Source: Bryobacteraceae bacterium (GTDB lineage Bacteria; Acidobacteriota; Terriglobia; Bryobacterales; Bryobacteraceae). From it: a DNA stretch of 64,000 nucleotides. How positions within the stretch are numbered: position 1 is the stretch's first letter; every line of letters starts with the position of its first letter. A model generated the notes under the pieces. It worked only from the letters and a program-made list of their open reading frames with translations. It had not been told where the DNA came from and did no database searches. The translations under genes were made by a program, and so were the position numbers. Below are positions 18,426-27,074 of this stretch, piece by piece. The stretch lies in contig CANGYQ010000006.1 in NCBI GenBank assembly GCA_947458745.1, positions 62,001-126,000 on the forward strand. Direction: 5' to 3'.

Positions 18426-19739
18426 GTGAAACTCCCACCCATCGTTCACGAACGCCGTATGCAACTGCTCGCCCTGCTGGGCGGGGCCCCGGCCGTGGTG
18501 CTGGTCCTGGGTATCTTGTGGTTTGGTGGCTACTCCCCCAAAGTCCAGTGGACCTGCACACTGCTGGTGCTGACGTTCTGGCTGGGCGCGGCCTCGGTTG
18601 TGCGGGAACGGGTGGCAAATCCCTTGCGGACGCTCGCCAATCTGCTGGAAGCGGTGCGCGAAGGCGATTATTCCATCCGCGCCCGCAGTGCCGACGATGA
18701 AGATGCGCTGGGCGAAGTGATGCAGCAGGTGAACGCCATCGGTTCCACCTTGCGCGCGCAACGCCTCGGCGCGCTGGAGGCGACGACGCTGTTGCGCAAG
18801 GTGATGGAAGAGATCGATGTGGCCGTGTTCACCTTCGACAGCGCCAGTTGCCTGCGCTATGTCAATCGCGCCGGAGAACGTCTGCTGGCCGCGCCCTCAG
18901 AGCGGATGCTGGGCCACGATGCCAAGGCGCTAGGTTTGGGTGAAGTGCTGGCCGGAGCCGCGGCCACGCTCCAGTTGACCTTTCCCGGAGCCACCGGCCG
19001 CTGGAACATCAACCGCAGCGTCTTTCGTGAAGACGGCTTGCCGCATCAACTGCTCGTCCTCTCCGACGTCACCCGAGCGTTGCGCGAAGAAGAGTTGCAA
19101 GCCTGGCAGCGCATCGTCCGCGTGCTGGGCCATGAGCTGAACAATTCGCTCACCCCCATCAAGTCCATCGCCGGATCTCTGATCCAGATCGTCAAGCGCG
19201 AACCCCTGGCGGAAGACTGGCGCGAAGACACGCAACGCGGCCTCGAGATCATCGCCAACCGCTCCGACGGCTTGTCGCGCTTTCTGGCCTCCTACGCGCA
19301 ACTGGCGAAGCTGCCGCGCCCGCAAAAATCGCCTGTCGCCCTGCGGAGCCTCATCGAACATGTGGCCGAACTGGAGACGCGCGCGAAGGTGACGGTGGAG
19401 GGCCCCGACGTGATCGTCAATGCCGACGCTGCCCAGATTGAGCAGGTATTGATCAACCTGGTCCGCAATGCCGTCGATGCTGGCGGACCGGTCAGCATTG
19501 AGTGGGCACGGGGGCCGGCGCAAATTGAGATCAACGTTCTCGACAACGGCCAGGGCTTGGCCAGCACGGCCAACCTGTTCGTCCCTTTCTTTACGACAAA
19601 GCCCGGCGGCAGCGGCATCGGCCTGGTGTTAAGCCGCCAAATCGCCGAAGCCCACGGCGGCAGCTTGACGCTGGCCAATCGCACCGATGGCCCCGGCTGC
19701 GCCGCCCGCCTGATGCTGCCCGGCGAACTGATTCCCTAG
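18426..19739 (+). CDS. Sensor histidine kinase, NtrY-like
   Basis: A 437-residue membrane kinase. Two hydrophobic helices near the N-terminus (about 12-34 and 42-59) are separated by only a few residues, so there is almost no periplasmic sensor. A HAMP-like linker and a PAS domain (about 125-220) follow. The H-box is RVLGHELNNSLTPIKS with the phosphorylated His near 236, the N-box is INLVRNAVDAGG, and the ATP lid has DNGQGLA, FFTTKPGGSGIGL and a late Gly-rich turn. The start is GTG at 18426, 18 bases after the regulator gene; an ATG at 18459 is an alternative. It presumably phosphorylates the adjacent NtrC-type regulator. The short loop suggests sensing inside the membrane or cytoplasm. Confidence 0.9.
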   Translation: MKLPPIVHERRMQLLALLGGAPAVVLVLGILWFGGYSPKVQWTCTLLVLTFWLGAASVVRERVANPLRTLANLLEAVREGDYSIRARSADDEDALGEVMQQVNAIGSTLRAQRLGALEATTLLRKVMEEIDVAVFTFDSASCLRYVNRAGERLLAAPSERMLGHDAKALGLGEVLAGAAATLQLTFPGATGRWNINRSVFREDGLPHQLLVLSDVTRALREEELQAWQRIVRVLGHELNNSLTPIKSIAGSLIQIVKREPLAEDWREDTQRGLEIIANRSDGLSRFLASYAQLAKLPRPQKSPVALRSLIEHVAELETRAKVTVEGPDVIVNADAAQIEQVLINLVRNAVDAGGPVSIEWARGPAQIEINVLDNGQGLASTANLFVPFFTTKPGGSGIGLVLSRQIAEAHGGSLTLANRTDGPGCAARLMLPGELIP

Positions 19740-19819
19740 CGGCCCATTAAGGCGCACATGTTACCGCGCCGCGCGCCAGTAAGCGGTCTGTTCGACCCTG
19801 CGTTGAGGCCACTCGCCTG

Positions 19820-20710
19820 TTATATCGCCGCGCCCAGCCGCCGCATATGCCCGCGCAGTTCCTCCTGCTGCCACCGGTCCAGCACCGGCCCCGGCTTGCG
19901 CACGTGGTCGCTCGCGTGGATGCCCAACTGCTTCAGCAGCCACTTGTGCGTCGCAATTGACATGTCGATGGTCTGCATCTCCAGGTTGATCAGCGGCAGC
20001 AGCTGCTCAAACGCAATGCGGCCCGCGCCATCCGGGTCACTTTGCAATGCCCTGAACACCACGATGTCCTCGCGCGTATGGCCCGCCCCGCCCATCAGCC
20101 CGTGCGCGCCGCGCTTCAGGCAGTCGGCCAGTTGCAGACCCGCAAAGCCAATCAGGTAAGTAAAGCCTTCGCCCAACGAATCGATCAGGTCGCTCACCAC
20201 CGGCCCGGGCGGAATGAAGTCCACCTTGATGCAGGAAAAGTGGGGGAACTCCGCGCGCAGCGCCTTCAACTGCGAAGCCTCCAGGCGAATGCCCGTCAGC
20301 GAGGCGGAATACTGCAGGATATGCGGCAACGGCACCGCTTCCAGCACCGCCCGCTGATGTGCGATCAAAGCCGCGGGTGCCCGTGGGACGACAAACGGCG
20401 GCAGGCACATCAAGCCCGCACAGCCCATCGACTGAAAGGCCTTGGCCTGCTCCACCGCCAGATACGTGGCCTGCGCCGTCACATTGCCGATCACCGGGAC
20501 GCGGCCCTGCGCCGCCTCGATGATCGCGCGCGTGGCGTCCAGCATTTCGGTCTCGGAAAGCTTCCACCATTCGCTGACAAAGCCCGGATAGGCGACACCA
20601 TCAACGCCCAGTTCGCACAGCCAGTTGATCTGCCGCTTCAACGAAGCCAAATCCAGCGCGCCGCTCTCATCAAACGGCGTCTGCACAATCGGAATCACAC
20701 CCTGAAACAT
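19820..20710 (-). CDS. Dihydrodipicolinate synthase/N-acetylneuraminate lyase family protein
   Basis: A 296-residue class I aldolase of the DapA/NanA superfamily. The Schiff-base Lys is in SCIKVDFIPPG and the conserved Tyr in HILQYSASLTG. The pyruvate carboxylate motif, GTTGE in DapA, is changed to GFVSEW (YPGFVSEWWKLSE), so it is unlikely to be the lysine-pathway enzyme; a sugar-acid or related lyase or dehydratase fits better. It starts 2 bases after the stop of the upstream POT transporter gene on the same strand, which suggests joint uptake and breakdown of a substrate. It is convergent with the sensor kinase gene. Confidence 0.82.
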   Translation of the reverse strand: MFQGVIPIVQTPFDESGALDLASLKRQINWLCELGVDGVAYPGFVSEWWKLSETEMLDATRAIIEAAQGRVPVIGNVTAQATYLAVEQAKAFQSMGCAGLMCLPPFVVPRAPAALIAHQRAVLEAVPLPHILQYSASLTGIRLEASQLKALRAEFPHFSCIKVDFIPPGPVVSDLIDSLGEGFTYLIGFAGLQLADCLKRGAHGLMGGAGHTREDIVVFRALQSDPDGAGRIAFEQLLPLINLEMQTIDMSIATHKWLLKQLGIHASDHVRKPGPVLDRWQQEELRGHMRRLGAAI

Positions 20711-20712
20711 CG

Positions 20713-22155
20713 CTACTTCACCCCTCCCATCTGCCGGGTGATCGGCTTCGAGGCCGCCAGCAGCACCAATCCAATCAACAACCCAAACCCGCCCACATAA
20801 CCAAACAGCTCCGACAGCGGGAACGACTCATAGAAAGCCGACAACCGCCCGCCCATATAGTTGCCCACGGAAATCGACAAAAAGAACACACCCATCACAA
20901 ACCCCGCAATCCGCGGCGGTGCCAGCTTCGTCATAGCCGAAAGTCCCACTGGGGACAGGCACAACTCGCCAATCGTGTGCAGAAGATAACAGCCCGTCAA
21001 CCACAGCGGACTCACCTTGCCCTCGCCCGCCGCCAGCGCCGCAAAGGCCATCACAAAAAAACCGCCCGCCGCCCCAAACAGACCCACCGCAAACTTCACC
21101 ACCGGGCTGGGGTTGCGGTCGCCCAGCTTCACCCAAAGCCAGACGAAGAACGGCGTCAGCGCGTACAGGAAAATCGAATTCAAGGACTGGAAATAGCTCG
21201 ACGGAAACTGCCAGCCGAAGACGCTGTTATCGGTGGACCGATCCGCGAACAGATTCAGCGTCGATCCCGCCTGCTCAAAAATCGACCAGAACAGCGACGA
21301 AGCCACAAACAGCACGCCCACCACCACGATGCGGCCTCGCTCCTGTTTCGTAAAGCCCGGGCTGAGCAGCAAACCCGCGAACACGGCCACCACGGTCACG
21401 ATCAGGATCACGCCGAAGCCATCGGCGATGCGCGCAATCGACAGGTCGAACCCGGCCACCGCCACCACCGTCAGCACCAGCGCCGCCGCACCCAGCCGCA
21501 GCATCCGCCACTCACCGGGCCCTGCTGGAGAGACCGGTTTCAGGCCTGCCTCGCCCAGTCCGCTCTTGCGGGTCAAGGTGAACTGCGCCACCCCCGCCAT
21601 CATGCAGATGCCGGCCAGCCCGAAAGCATACCGGAAGTCGATCAACTGGCCCACGTAGCCGCAAATCAGCGGCGCTATCCCCGCGCCTAAGTTCACGCCG
21701 AAGTAGTAGATCGAGAACCCAGCGTCGCGGCGCGCATCACCCGCCGCGTACAGCACGCCGACGTTCGAAGTCGCGTTCGTCTTCAGCAGTCCGGTGCCCA
21801 TCGCGATCACCAGCAGCGAAGGCAGAAACACCGCCAACGACGGCGTCATCAGCGCAAAGTTGCCCAGCGCAATCAGTACTCCGCCCACTAGCACGGATCG
21901 CTGAGCGCCCAGAAAGCGGTCCCCAATCCAGCCTCCCGGCAAGGCGAAAATGTAGGCGCATCCGGTAAACAGGCCATACAGCGCGCCCGCCGTCGGTACG
22001 TCCAGGCCCAGGCCCTTGGGGGCCGCGGCGGTCATGTAGAGGATCAGCAGCGCCCGGATACCGTAGTAGCTGAAGCGTTCCCACATTTCGGTGAAGAACA
22101 GCGCGGCCAGTCCGCGCGGGTGGCCAAAGAAAGAGGTGTCGGAGTTCGATGTCAT
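20713..22155 (-). CDS. POT/PTR family proton-dependent peptide transporter
   Basis: A 480-residue major-facilitator protein of the proton-coupled oligopeptide transporter family. The proton-coupling motif ExxERFxYY is present as EMWERFSYYGIRALL (about 24-38), followed by the GGWIGDRFLGAQRSV loop and the FSIYYFGVNLGAGIAPLICG motif; a dozen or more hydrophobic helices can be counted. The ATG at 22155 places the motif at the usual distance from the N-terminus; the frame is open further upstream but that part has no membrane character. The gene precedes a DapA-like lyase with 2 bases between them. It imports di- or tripeptides or a related small solute. Confidence 0.92.
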   Translation of the reverse strand: MTSNSDTSFFGHPRGLAALFFTEMWERFSYYGIRALLILYMTAAAPKGLGLDVPTAGALYGLFTGCAYIFALPGGWIGDRFLGAQRSVLVGGVLIALGNFALMTPSLAVFLPSLLVIAMGTGLLKTNATSNVGVLYAAGDARRDAGFSIYYFGVNLGAGIAPLICGYVGQLIDFRYAFGLAGICMMAGVAQFTLTRKSGLGEAGLKPVSPAGPGEWRMLRLGAAALVLTVVAVAGFDLSIARIADGFGVILIVTVVAVFAGLLLSPGFTKQERGRIVVVGVLFVASSLFWSIFEQAGSTLNLFADRSTDNSVFGWQFPSSYFQSLNSIFLYALTPFFVWLWVKLGDRNPSPVVKFAVGLFGAAGGFFVMAFAALAAGEGKVSPLWLTGCYLLHTIGELCLSPVGLSAMTKLAPPRIAGFVMGVFFLSISVGNYMGGRLSAFYESFPLSELFGYVGGFGLLIGLVLLAASKPITRQMGGVK

Positions 22156-22267
22156 GGGACGCGTCTGTGGCGTCGATTGTACCGATTTGTGCAGGTCGCG
22201 CGGCAGACCATGAGAATCTCCCTTCGCGGCGCGCCTCCAGAAGCGGTTGCTACCATGGAGGTTTCCC

Positions 22268-22783
22268 ATGGTCGACTTGAAATCACTGATCCGCGAAGTG
22301 CCCGACTTTCCCAAGCCCGGCATCAATTTTTTTGACATCACCACGCTGCTGAAGGACGCTGCCGGGTTGAAGGCCACCCTCGATGGTTTGCGCGACGGGT
22401 TCGGCGGCCGCCCGATCGACAAAGTGGTGGGCATCGAAGCCCGGGGCTTTTTCTTCGCACCCGCCGTGGCCTATGCGCTCGGCGCAGGCTTTGTACCGGT
22501 CCGGAAGCCGAAGAAGCTGCCCTCGACGGTGGAATCCGTCGAGTATGCGCTCGAATACGGCACCGACAAACTGGAGATCCACTCCGACGCGATCGCTCCG
22601 GGCGAAACGGTCATCATCGTCGACGACGTGCTGGCCACCGGCGGCACGGCCGCCGCGGTCGCCGAACTAGTGGAACGCTTGGGCGGCAAACTGCTAGGTC
22701 TCGGCTTTGTCATCGAACTCGACTTCCTGAACGGTCGCGCCAAGTTGCCGGAGCGTGAAATCGTCTCGCTACTGCACTACTAA
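22268..22783 (+). CDS. apt: Adenine phosphoribosyltransferase
   Basis: A 171-residue purine salvage enzyme that makes AMP from adenine and PRPP. It shows the N-terminal [20 protein letters not shown] motif, [18 protein letters not shown], the hood segment VRKPKKLPS and the PRPP-binding motif [16 protein letters not shown]. The ATG at 22268 was chosen because GGAGG lies 6 bases upstream and the length fits the family. It is divergent from the POT transporter. The PRPP synthetase gene lies 1 kb downstream on the same strand. REP-like palindromes follow the stop codon. Confidence 0.95.
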   Translation: MVDLKSLIREVPDFPKPGINFFDITTLLKDAAGLKATLDGLRDGFGGRPIDKVVGIEARGFFFAPAVAYALGAGFVPVRKPKKLPSTVESVEYALEYGTDKLEIHSDAIAPGETVIIVDDVLATGGTAAAVAELVERLGGKLLGLGFVIELDFLNGRAKLPEREIVSLLHY

Positions 22784-22812
22784 CGGAGTTTTCTACTTAA
22801 TCGCGCCGTCAC

Positions 22813-22881
22813 CCCCATGCGTGAGCGTGGGGCTTCCCAGCGCGGACATCGGCCGAAAGCCCCAAGCTGACGCATGGGGCT
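22813..22881. repeat. REP-like palindrome pair between apt and ispE
   Basis: Two copies of a roughly 24-bp imperfect palindrome (22813-22835 and 22857-22881) face each other. The first reads CCCCATGCGTGAGCGTGGGG and the second is its near reverse complement, so both each unit and the pair can fold. The same element occurs at 45216-45240 and twice at 50511-50579. The second unit ends 12 bases before the ispE start and could shape its leader or act as a terminator for apt. Confidence 0.75.
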
Positions 22882-22893
22882 GGAACATCACCC

Positions 22894-23853
22894 ATGCTCA
22901 CTGTCAACGCCCACGCCAAGATCAATCTCGCGCTCGCCGTACTCGGGAAACGCAGTGACGGGTTTCACGAGATCCGCAGTGTATTCCAGACCATCTCGCT
23001 TGCTGATCGCGTGACCCTGAGCTTTGAGCGGAAGCGGAAATCGAGCGTCGCTGTCAGCTGTTCGGTCGAGATTCCGGGTACCAACCTGGCTGAGAAAGCC
23101 GCCCGCGCGGTGCTCGAAGCCGTCAAGGTGAACGGACAAGTGAAGATCCACATCGACAAGCGCATCCCGATGGGCGGCGGCTTGGGTGGCGGCTCCACCG
23201 ATGCGGCGGCCATTTTGATGGCGCTGCCGGTGCTGGCCGGAAAGGCGATCGCGCCGGATCGATTGAAAGACATCGCGGTTGGCCTCGGCAGCGATGTGCC
23301 GTTCTTTCTGCGCGGTGGTTGTGCCGTCGGCATGGGCCAGGGCGAAGAGCTTTATCCCTTGCCCGACCCCAAGCCCGTACACGGCCTGTTGATCACCCCG
23401 CAAGTGCATGTATCGACGAAAGATGCCTATGGAGCCCTGGGCCGCGCCGAGGGTGCGTTGACATCGGACCGCAACTTTCCTATCCTAAAAAGGTTGCAGT
23501 CGCTCGCCTGGGCGCTAGAGGTGTGTGCACCAAAAGCGGTTTGGGCGGCTGATTGCCAGAACGACTTCGAAGAAGTCGTCTTCCGCCAATACCCCGTCCT
23601 CCAAGTGCTGCGGCGTAAGCTGAGCCGGATGGGAGCAGCTCCGGCATTAATGACCGGGAGCGGAGCGGCGCTGTTCGGTCTTTATGACGACGCAGCCGCG
23701 GTCCAGGCGGCGATAGTGAAGTTGGGTGCGGAGAAGTCCGTACCGTTTTCCTTCCTGAGCCGAACTGCGTACCAATCCCGCTGGAGACGATGGCTCTCAA
23801 GTGTTGGAACAACGCAGAATGCGCTTCGATCGACTCAAGATCATCTCGGGTAA
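22894..23853 (+). CDS. ispE: 4-diphosphocytidyl-2-C-methyl-D-erythritol kinase
   Basis: A 319-residue GHMP kinase that phosphorylates CDP-methylerythritol in the MEP route to isoprenoids. It shows the N-terminal NAHAKINLALAVLGKRSDGF motif, the ATP-binding loop PMGGGLGGGSTDAAAIL (about 90-106), GSDVPFFLRGGCAVGMGQGE and the C-terminal MTGSGAALFGL motif. The 3' end runs past the start of prs by about 35 bases in another frame. The ispE-prs-L25-pth order is common among Gram-negative bacteria. Confidence 0.94.
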   Translation: MLTVNAHAKINLALAVLGKRSDGFHEIRSVFQTISLADRVTLSFERKRKSSVAVSCSVEIPGTNLAEKAARAVLEAVKVNGQVKIHIDKRIPMGGGLGGGSTDAAAILMALPVLAGKAIAPDRLKDIAVGLGSDVPFFLRGGCAVGMGQGEELYPLPDPKPVHGLLITPQVHVSTKDAYGALGRAEGALTSDRNFPILKRLQSLAWALEVCAPKAVWAADCQNDFEEVVFRQYPVLQVLRRKLSRMGAAPALMTGSGAALFGLYDDAAAVQAAIVKLGAEKSVPFSFLSRTAYQSRWRRWLSSVGTTQNALRSTQDHLG

Positions 23854-24763
23854 CGCCAACTCCGCGCTCGCGCGAGAGATTTGCGAACGGCTGTTCGTCG
23901 ACTTAAGCGAAGCCCGCGTCGAATCTTTTGCCGACGGCGAAAGCTATATCCAGATCAAAGAGAATGTGCGCGGCGCGGACGTCTTTGTGGTGCAGCCCAC
24001 CTCGACGCCGGTCAACCACCACATCATTGAACTGCTGCTGATCATCGACGCGCTGAAGCGCTCCTCAGCTGACCGCATTACTGCGGTGCTGCCTTACTTT
24101 GGCTATGCCCGGCAGGATCGCAAGGATCAGCCGCGCGTGCCCATCTCGGCCCGGGTGGTGGCGTCATTGCTCGAACGCGCCGGTGCCGACCGCATCCTCG
24201 CGCTCGACCTGCACGCCGCCCAGATCCAAGGCTTTTTTGATATCCCGGTGGACCACTTGTTTGTGACGCCGGTGATGCTGGATTACTTTAATCCCCGCAA
24301 GACTGAAAATCTCACCGTCGTTTCGCCGGACGCTGGTGGCGTGGAGCGCGCCCGGGCCTTCGCCAAGCGCCTCAATGCTCCGCTGGCCATTATTGACAAG
24401 CGGCGCGACCAACCCAACGTCGCCGAAGTGATGAACATCATCGGCACCGTCGAAGGCCGTCACTGCCTGATGGTGGACGATTTGATTGATACCGCCGGAA
24501 CGCTGGTGAAGGGTGCTGACGCGCTGCTGGCCAAGGGTGCCGCCAGCGTCACCGCCTGTGCCACCCACGGCGTCCTGTCCGGCCCCGCCGTTGAGCGGAT
24601 TACGAATTCTGCCATCAAGGAAGTAGTGCTGACCAACTCGATTCCGGTCCGTCCGGAAGTGTCGGCCTGCCCCAAGATTACTGTCCTCTCCGTAGCGCCT
24701 TTGTTGGCGCGGGCGATCCAATCGATCCACGGGGAAACTTCCATCAGCGTGCTATTTGAGTAA
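23819..24763 (+). CDS. prs: Ribose-phosphate pyrophosphokinase (PRPP synthetase)
   Basis: A 314-residue enzyme that makes PRPP from ribose 5-phosphate and ATP. Landmarks are IISGNANSALAREI, ADGESYIQIKENVRG, the flexible loop YFGYARQDRKDQPRVPISAR, the metal-binding LDLHAAQIQGFFD and the PRPP loop LMVDDLIDTAGTLV. The ATG at 23819 gives a family-like N-terminus; a GTG at 23801 in the same frame is possible but would add six residues. Both starts lie inside the end of ispE, so the two genes are probably coupled. The next gene, for L25, follows after 40 bases. Confidence 0.94.
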   Translation: MRFDRLKIISGNANSALAREICERLFVDLSEARVESFADGESYIQIKENVRGADVFVVQPTSTPVNHHIIELLLIIDALKRSSADRITAVLPYFGYARQDRKDQPRVPISARVVASLLERAGADRILALDLHAAQIQGFFDIPVDHLFVTPVMLDYFNPRKTENLTVVSPDAGGVERARAFAKRLNAPLAIIDKRRDQPNVAEVMNIIGTVEGRHCLMVDDLIDTAGTLVKGADALLAKGAASVTACATHGVLSGPAVERITNSAIKEVVLTNSIPVRPEVSACPKITVLSVAPLLARAIQSIHGETSISVLFE

Positions 24764-24803
24764 GTTGAACCGAGAGTAAGCTAGGTTCGAGTAAGGAAAC
24801 ACC

Positions 24804-25472
24804 ATGCGTAAAGACATCACGATTGTGGCCCAAGAGCGGCCGTTGCGCGGTAAGGAAGAAACCGGCCGTCTGCGCCGTTCCGGCCTCAGCCCGGCCACGG
24901 TTTATGGCCCGGGGCACGACCCGGTGGCCGTCACGGTCAGCCCCAAAGAGGTGAACAAGATCCTCCGGAGCGAAACCGGCCACAACACGATCTTCAATCT
25001 CGACATCGGCGGCAAGGAAACTACGCCCGTCATGATCATCGACTGGCAGCATGACCCGGTGAAGGGCAGCCTCTGGCACGTGGACATGAAGCGCATCGAC
25101 CTTGAAAAGCGGATCCGCGTCAAGGTCAGCGTCCACACCCATGGCGACCCCAAGGGCGTCAAGAACCAGGGCGGCCAGTTTGAGTTCATCACCCGCGAAG
25201 TAGACATCGAATGCCTGCCGGACGACATTCCGGCCCGCTTTGACATCGACGTCGCCAACCTGATGTTGAATCAGGGCATCCGCGCCTCGGAGATCCCGCT
25301 GTCGGGTTCGATGAAGCTGGTCTCGCCGCCGGAGCACCTGATCGCGCACGTCATCTCGCTCCGCACCTCGAAGGAAGCGGAAGCGGCCGCCACCGCGGCT
25401 GAGCCCGAAGTGATGAAGAAGGGCAAGAAGGAAGATCCCGCCGCTGAGGGTGGAGACAAGAAGAAGAAGTAA
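24804..25472 (+). CDS. rplY: 50S ribosomal protein L25/general stress protein Ctc
   Basis: A 222-residue two-domain L25 of the Ctc type that binds 5S rRNA. The N-terminal L25 domain (about 1-95) contains RGKEETGRLRRSGLSPATVYG and the C-terminal TL5-type beta domain (about 100-190) contains GVKNQGGQFEFITREVDIECLP (split here only in description, not in sequence). The last 30 residues are Ala/Glu/Lys-rich and end in a run of Lys. AAGGA 6 bases upstream supports the ATG. It lies between prs and pth, its usual place. Confidence 0.93.
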   Translation: MRKDITIVAQERPLRGKEETGRLRRSGLSPATVYGPGHDPVAVTVSPKEVNKILRSETGHNTIFNLDIGGKETTPVMIIDWQHDPVKGSLWHVDMKRIDLEKRIRVKVSVHTHGDPKGVKNQGGQFEFITREVDIECLPDDIPARFDIDVANLMLNQGIRASEIPLSGSMKLVSPPEHLIAHVISLRTSKEAEAAATAAEPEVMKKGKKEDPAAEGGDKKKK

Positions 25473-25518
25473 CTCCGCGCCAGCGGCACCGGAGCGGTAA
25501 CGGGGAGACAAGCAAGTA

Positions 25519-26130
25519 GTGGCGGATTCCGCGGAGCGCCGGTGGCTGGTGGTGGGGCTGGGCAATCCTGGCCCCGAGTATGAGTGGACACCGCATAATG
25601 CGGGGTTCCTGGCCGTCGATCAGTTCGCGGCGCGGAACTCGATCCGGGTACACCGGAAAGAGTGTCTGGCGCTGGTGGGTGGTACGGAGCAGTTGATGGT
25701 GGCCAAGCCGCAGACGTTCATGAACGAAAGTGGCGGGGCAGTGAAGCAGTTGCTGGCGAAGTACGGGTTTTCCGCCAGCCAGCTATTGCTGGTGTATGAC
25801 GAGCTGGCTTTGCCGTTCGGCCATTTGCGGCTTCGGCCGCAGGGTTCAGCGGCGGGTCATAACGGCGTAAGTTCGGTGATCCGTTCCATCGGGACGCCGG
25901 AGTTTCCGCGGTTAAGAATTGGGGTTCATCCGGGCGAAGGGCGCACGGGTGGCAAGGATTATCTGCTTTCGCCGGTTCGGCGGGGGCAAAGACAGGAATT
26001 GGATTTGGTGCTGGAGCAAGCGGCTTTAGCGATTGAATCCGTAGTGGCTGAGGGCGTCGACAAGTCCATGGCGAAGTTTAACCGCCGGGCTGAACCGGAC
26101 CAGCAGGGTCCGCCAAGCGCGAAGAGTTAA
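25519..26130 (+). CDS. pth: Peptidyl-tRNA hydrolase
   Basis: A 203-residue enzyme that frees tRNA from stalled peptidyl-tRNA. It shows VVGLGNPGPEYEWTPHNAGF with the catalytic His, KPQTFMNESGGAVK, VYDELALPFGHLRLRPQGSA with the conserved Asp and GHNGVSSVIRSIGT. The start is GTG at 25519, with GGGGAG upstream, and the protein is of family length with a short Gln/Pro-rich tail. It lies between the L25 and S6 genes, with 35 bases to rpsF. Confidence 0.95.
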   Translation: MADSAERRWLVVGLGNPGPEYEWTPHNAGFLAVDQFAARNSIRVHRKECLALVGGTEQLMVAKPQTFMNESGGAVKQLLAKYGFSASQLLLVYDELALPFGHLRLRPQGSAAGHNGVSSVIRSIGTPEFPRLRIGVHPGEGRTGGKDYLLSPVRRGQRQELDLVLEQAALAIESVVAEGVDKSMAKFNRRAEPDQQGPPSAKS

Positions 26131-26165
26131 CCGCCACGCCCACGAGCAATAGAGGAAGAGGAAGC

Positions 26166-26720
26166 ATGAGGCTTTACGAAGAAGTATTGATCATCAAGCC
26201 GGACGCGACGGAAGAAGACGCGGCCGGGGTGATCGAGTTGTTGTCCAAAACGGTCACCGACCAAGAGGGCAAGATCGAGAAAGTAGACGATTGGGGCCGT
26301 CGCAAGCTGGCCTACCGGGTGGCCAAGTTCGATGAAGGCCACTACGTTGTCGTCACTTTTTCGGCCAAGGCCGAAACGGTTCGGGAAGTGGAACGCCGGT
26401 TGCGCGTCAGCGACCTGGTGATCAAGTTCATGACCGTGCGTCTGGACGAGAAGTTGAAGTGGGTGGAGAAGCGCAAGAAGAAGCGCGAAGAGCGTGCCAA
26501 GCGCAAGCCTCCGGTCCCGGCTTTGCTGCCGGCGATCCCGGGTGCCGCCGCTCCTGGTGCCCCGGCGGTGGGTGCTCCGGCTATGCCGGCCGCTCCCGCA
26601 GGTCCGGCTCCGGGCAAGCCCGCTGCCTCTGATGCCGTCCCCGCTGCAGACGAGGCTATCCCGGCTGCTGCTGAAACCATCCCCGCTGCTCCGGTGGCGG
26701 CAGAAGTGAAGGAGAGCTAA
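26166..26720 (+). CDS. rpsF: 30S ribosomal protein S6 with long Ala/Pro-rich tail
   Basis: A 184-residue S6. The first 100 or so residues are the normal ferredoxin-like fold ([54 protein letters not shown]). After a Lys/Arg-rich stretch ([13 protein letters not shown]) comes a tail of about 65 residues made of Ala, Pro and Gly, much longer than the usual S6 ending. GAGGAAGC just upstream supports the start. rpsR follows after 2 bases, so the two are co-translated. Confidence 0.94.
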   Translation: MRLYEEVLIIKPDATEEDAAGVIELLSKTVTDQEGKIEKVDDWGRRKLAYRVAKFDEGHYVVVTFSAKAETVREVERRLRVSDLVIKFMTVRLDEKLKWVEKRKKKREERAKRKPPVPALLPAIPGAAAPGAPAVGAPAMPAAPAGPAPGKPAASDAVPAADEAIPAAAETIPAAPVAAEVKES

Positions 26721-26722
26721 CC

Positions 26723-27025
26723 ATGGCTGAGCAACAAAAAGGCGGACGTCCGATCGCGGCGTCGATGCGGCCCACCGGTGGCGACAAGGCCATGGGCTCC
26801 CGGAAGCAGTACTTCCGGCGCAAGAAGGTTTGTAAGTTCTCGGTGGAAAAGATCGACGACGTCACCTATCGTGATGTCCAGTTGCTGAAGCAGTTTATCA
26901 GCGAAAATGGCCGCATTCTGCCGCGCCGGATCACGGGTACCAGCCCGGCGTTCCAGCGGCGTCTGGCGCGGGCGATCAAGCAGGCGCGCAACATCGCCCT
27001 GCTGCCGTTTAACTCGCGCGGCTAG
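26723..27025 (+). CDS. rpsR: 30S ribosomal protein S18
   Basis: A 100-residue S18, partner of S6 on the platform of the small subunit. It shows [38 protein letters not shown] and [19 protein letters not shown]. Only one Cys remains (KKVCKF), so there is no zinc knuckle. It starts 2 bases after rpsF and precedes rplI by 49 bases. Confidence 0.95.
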   Translation: MAEQQKGGRPIAASMRPTGGDKAMGSRKQYFRRKKVCKFSVEKIDDVTYRDVQLLKQFISENGRILPRRITGTSPAFQRRLARAIKQARNIALLPFNSRG

Positions 27026-27074
27026 GTTCGGGCTACAAACCGGAACCGGCAAAACAGGATCAAGGAATAAAGCA

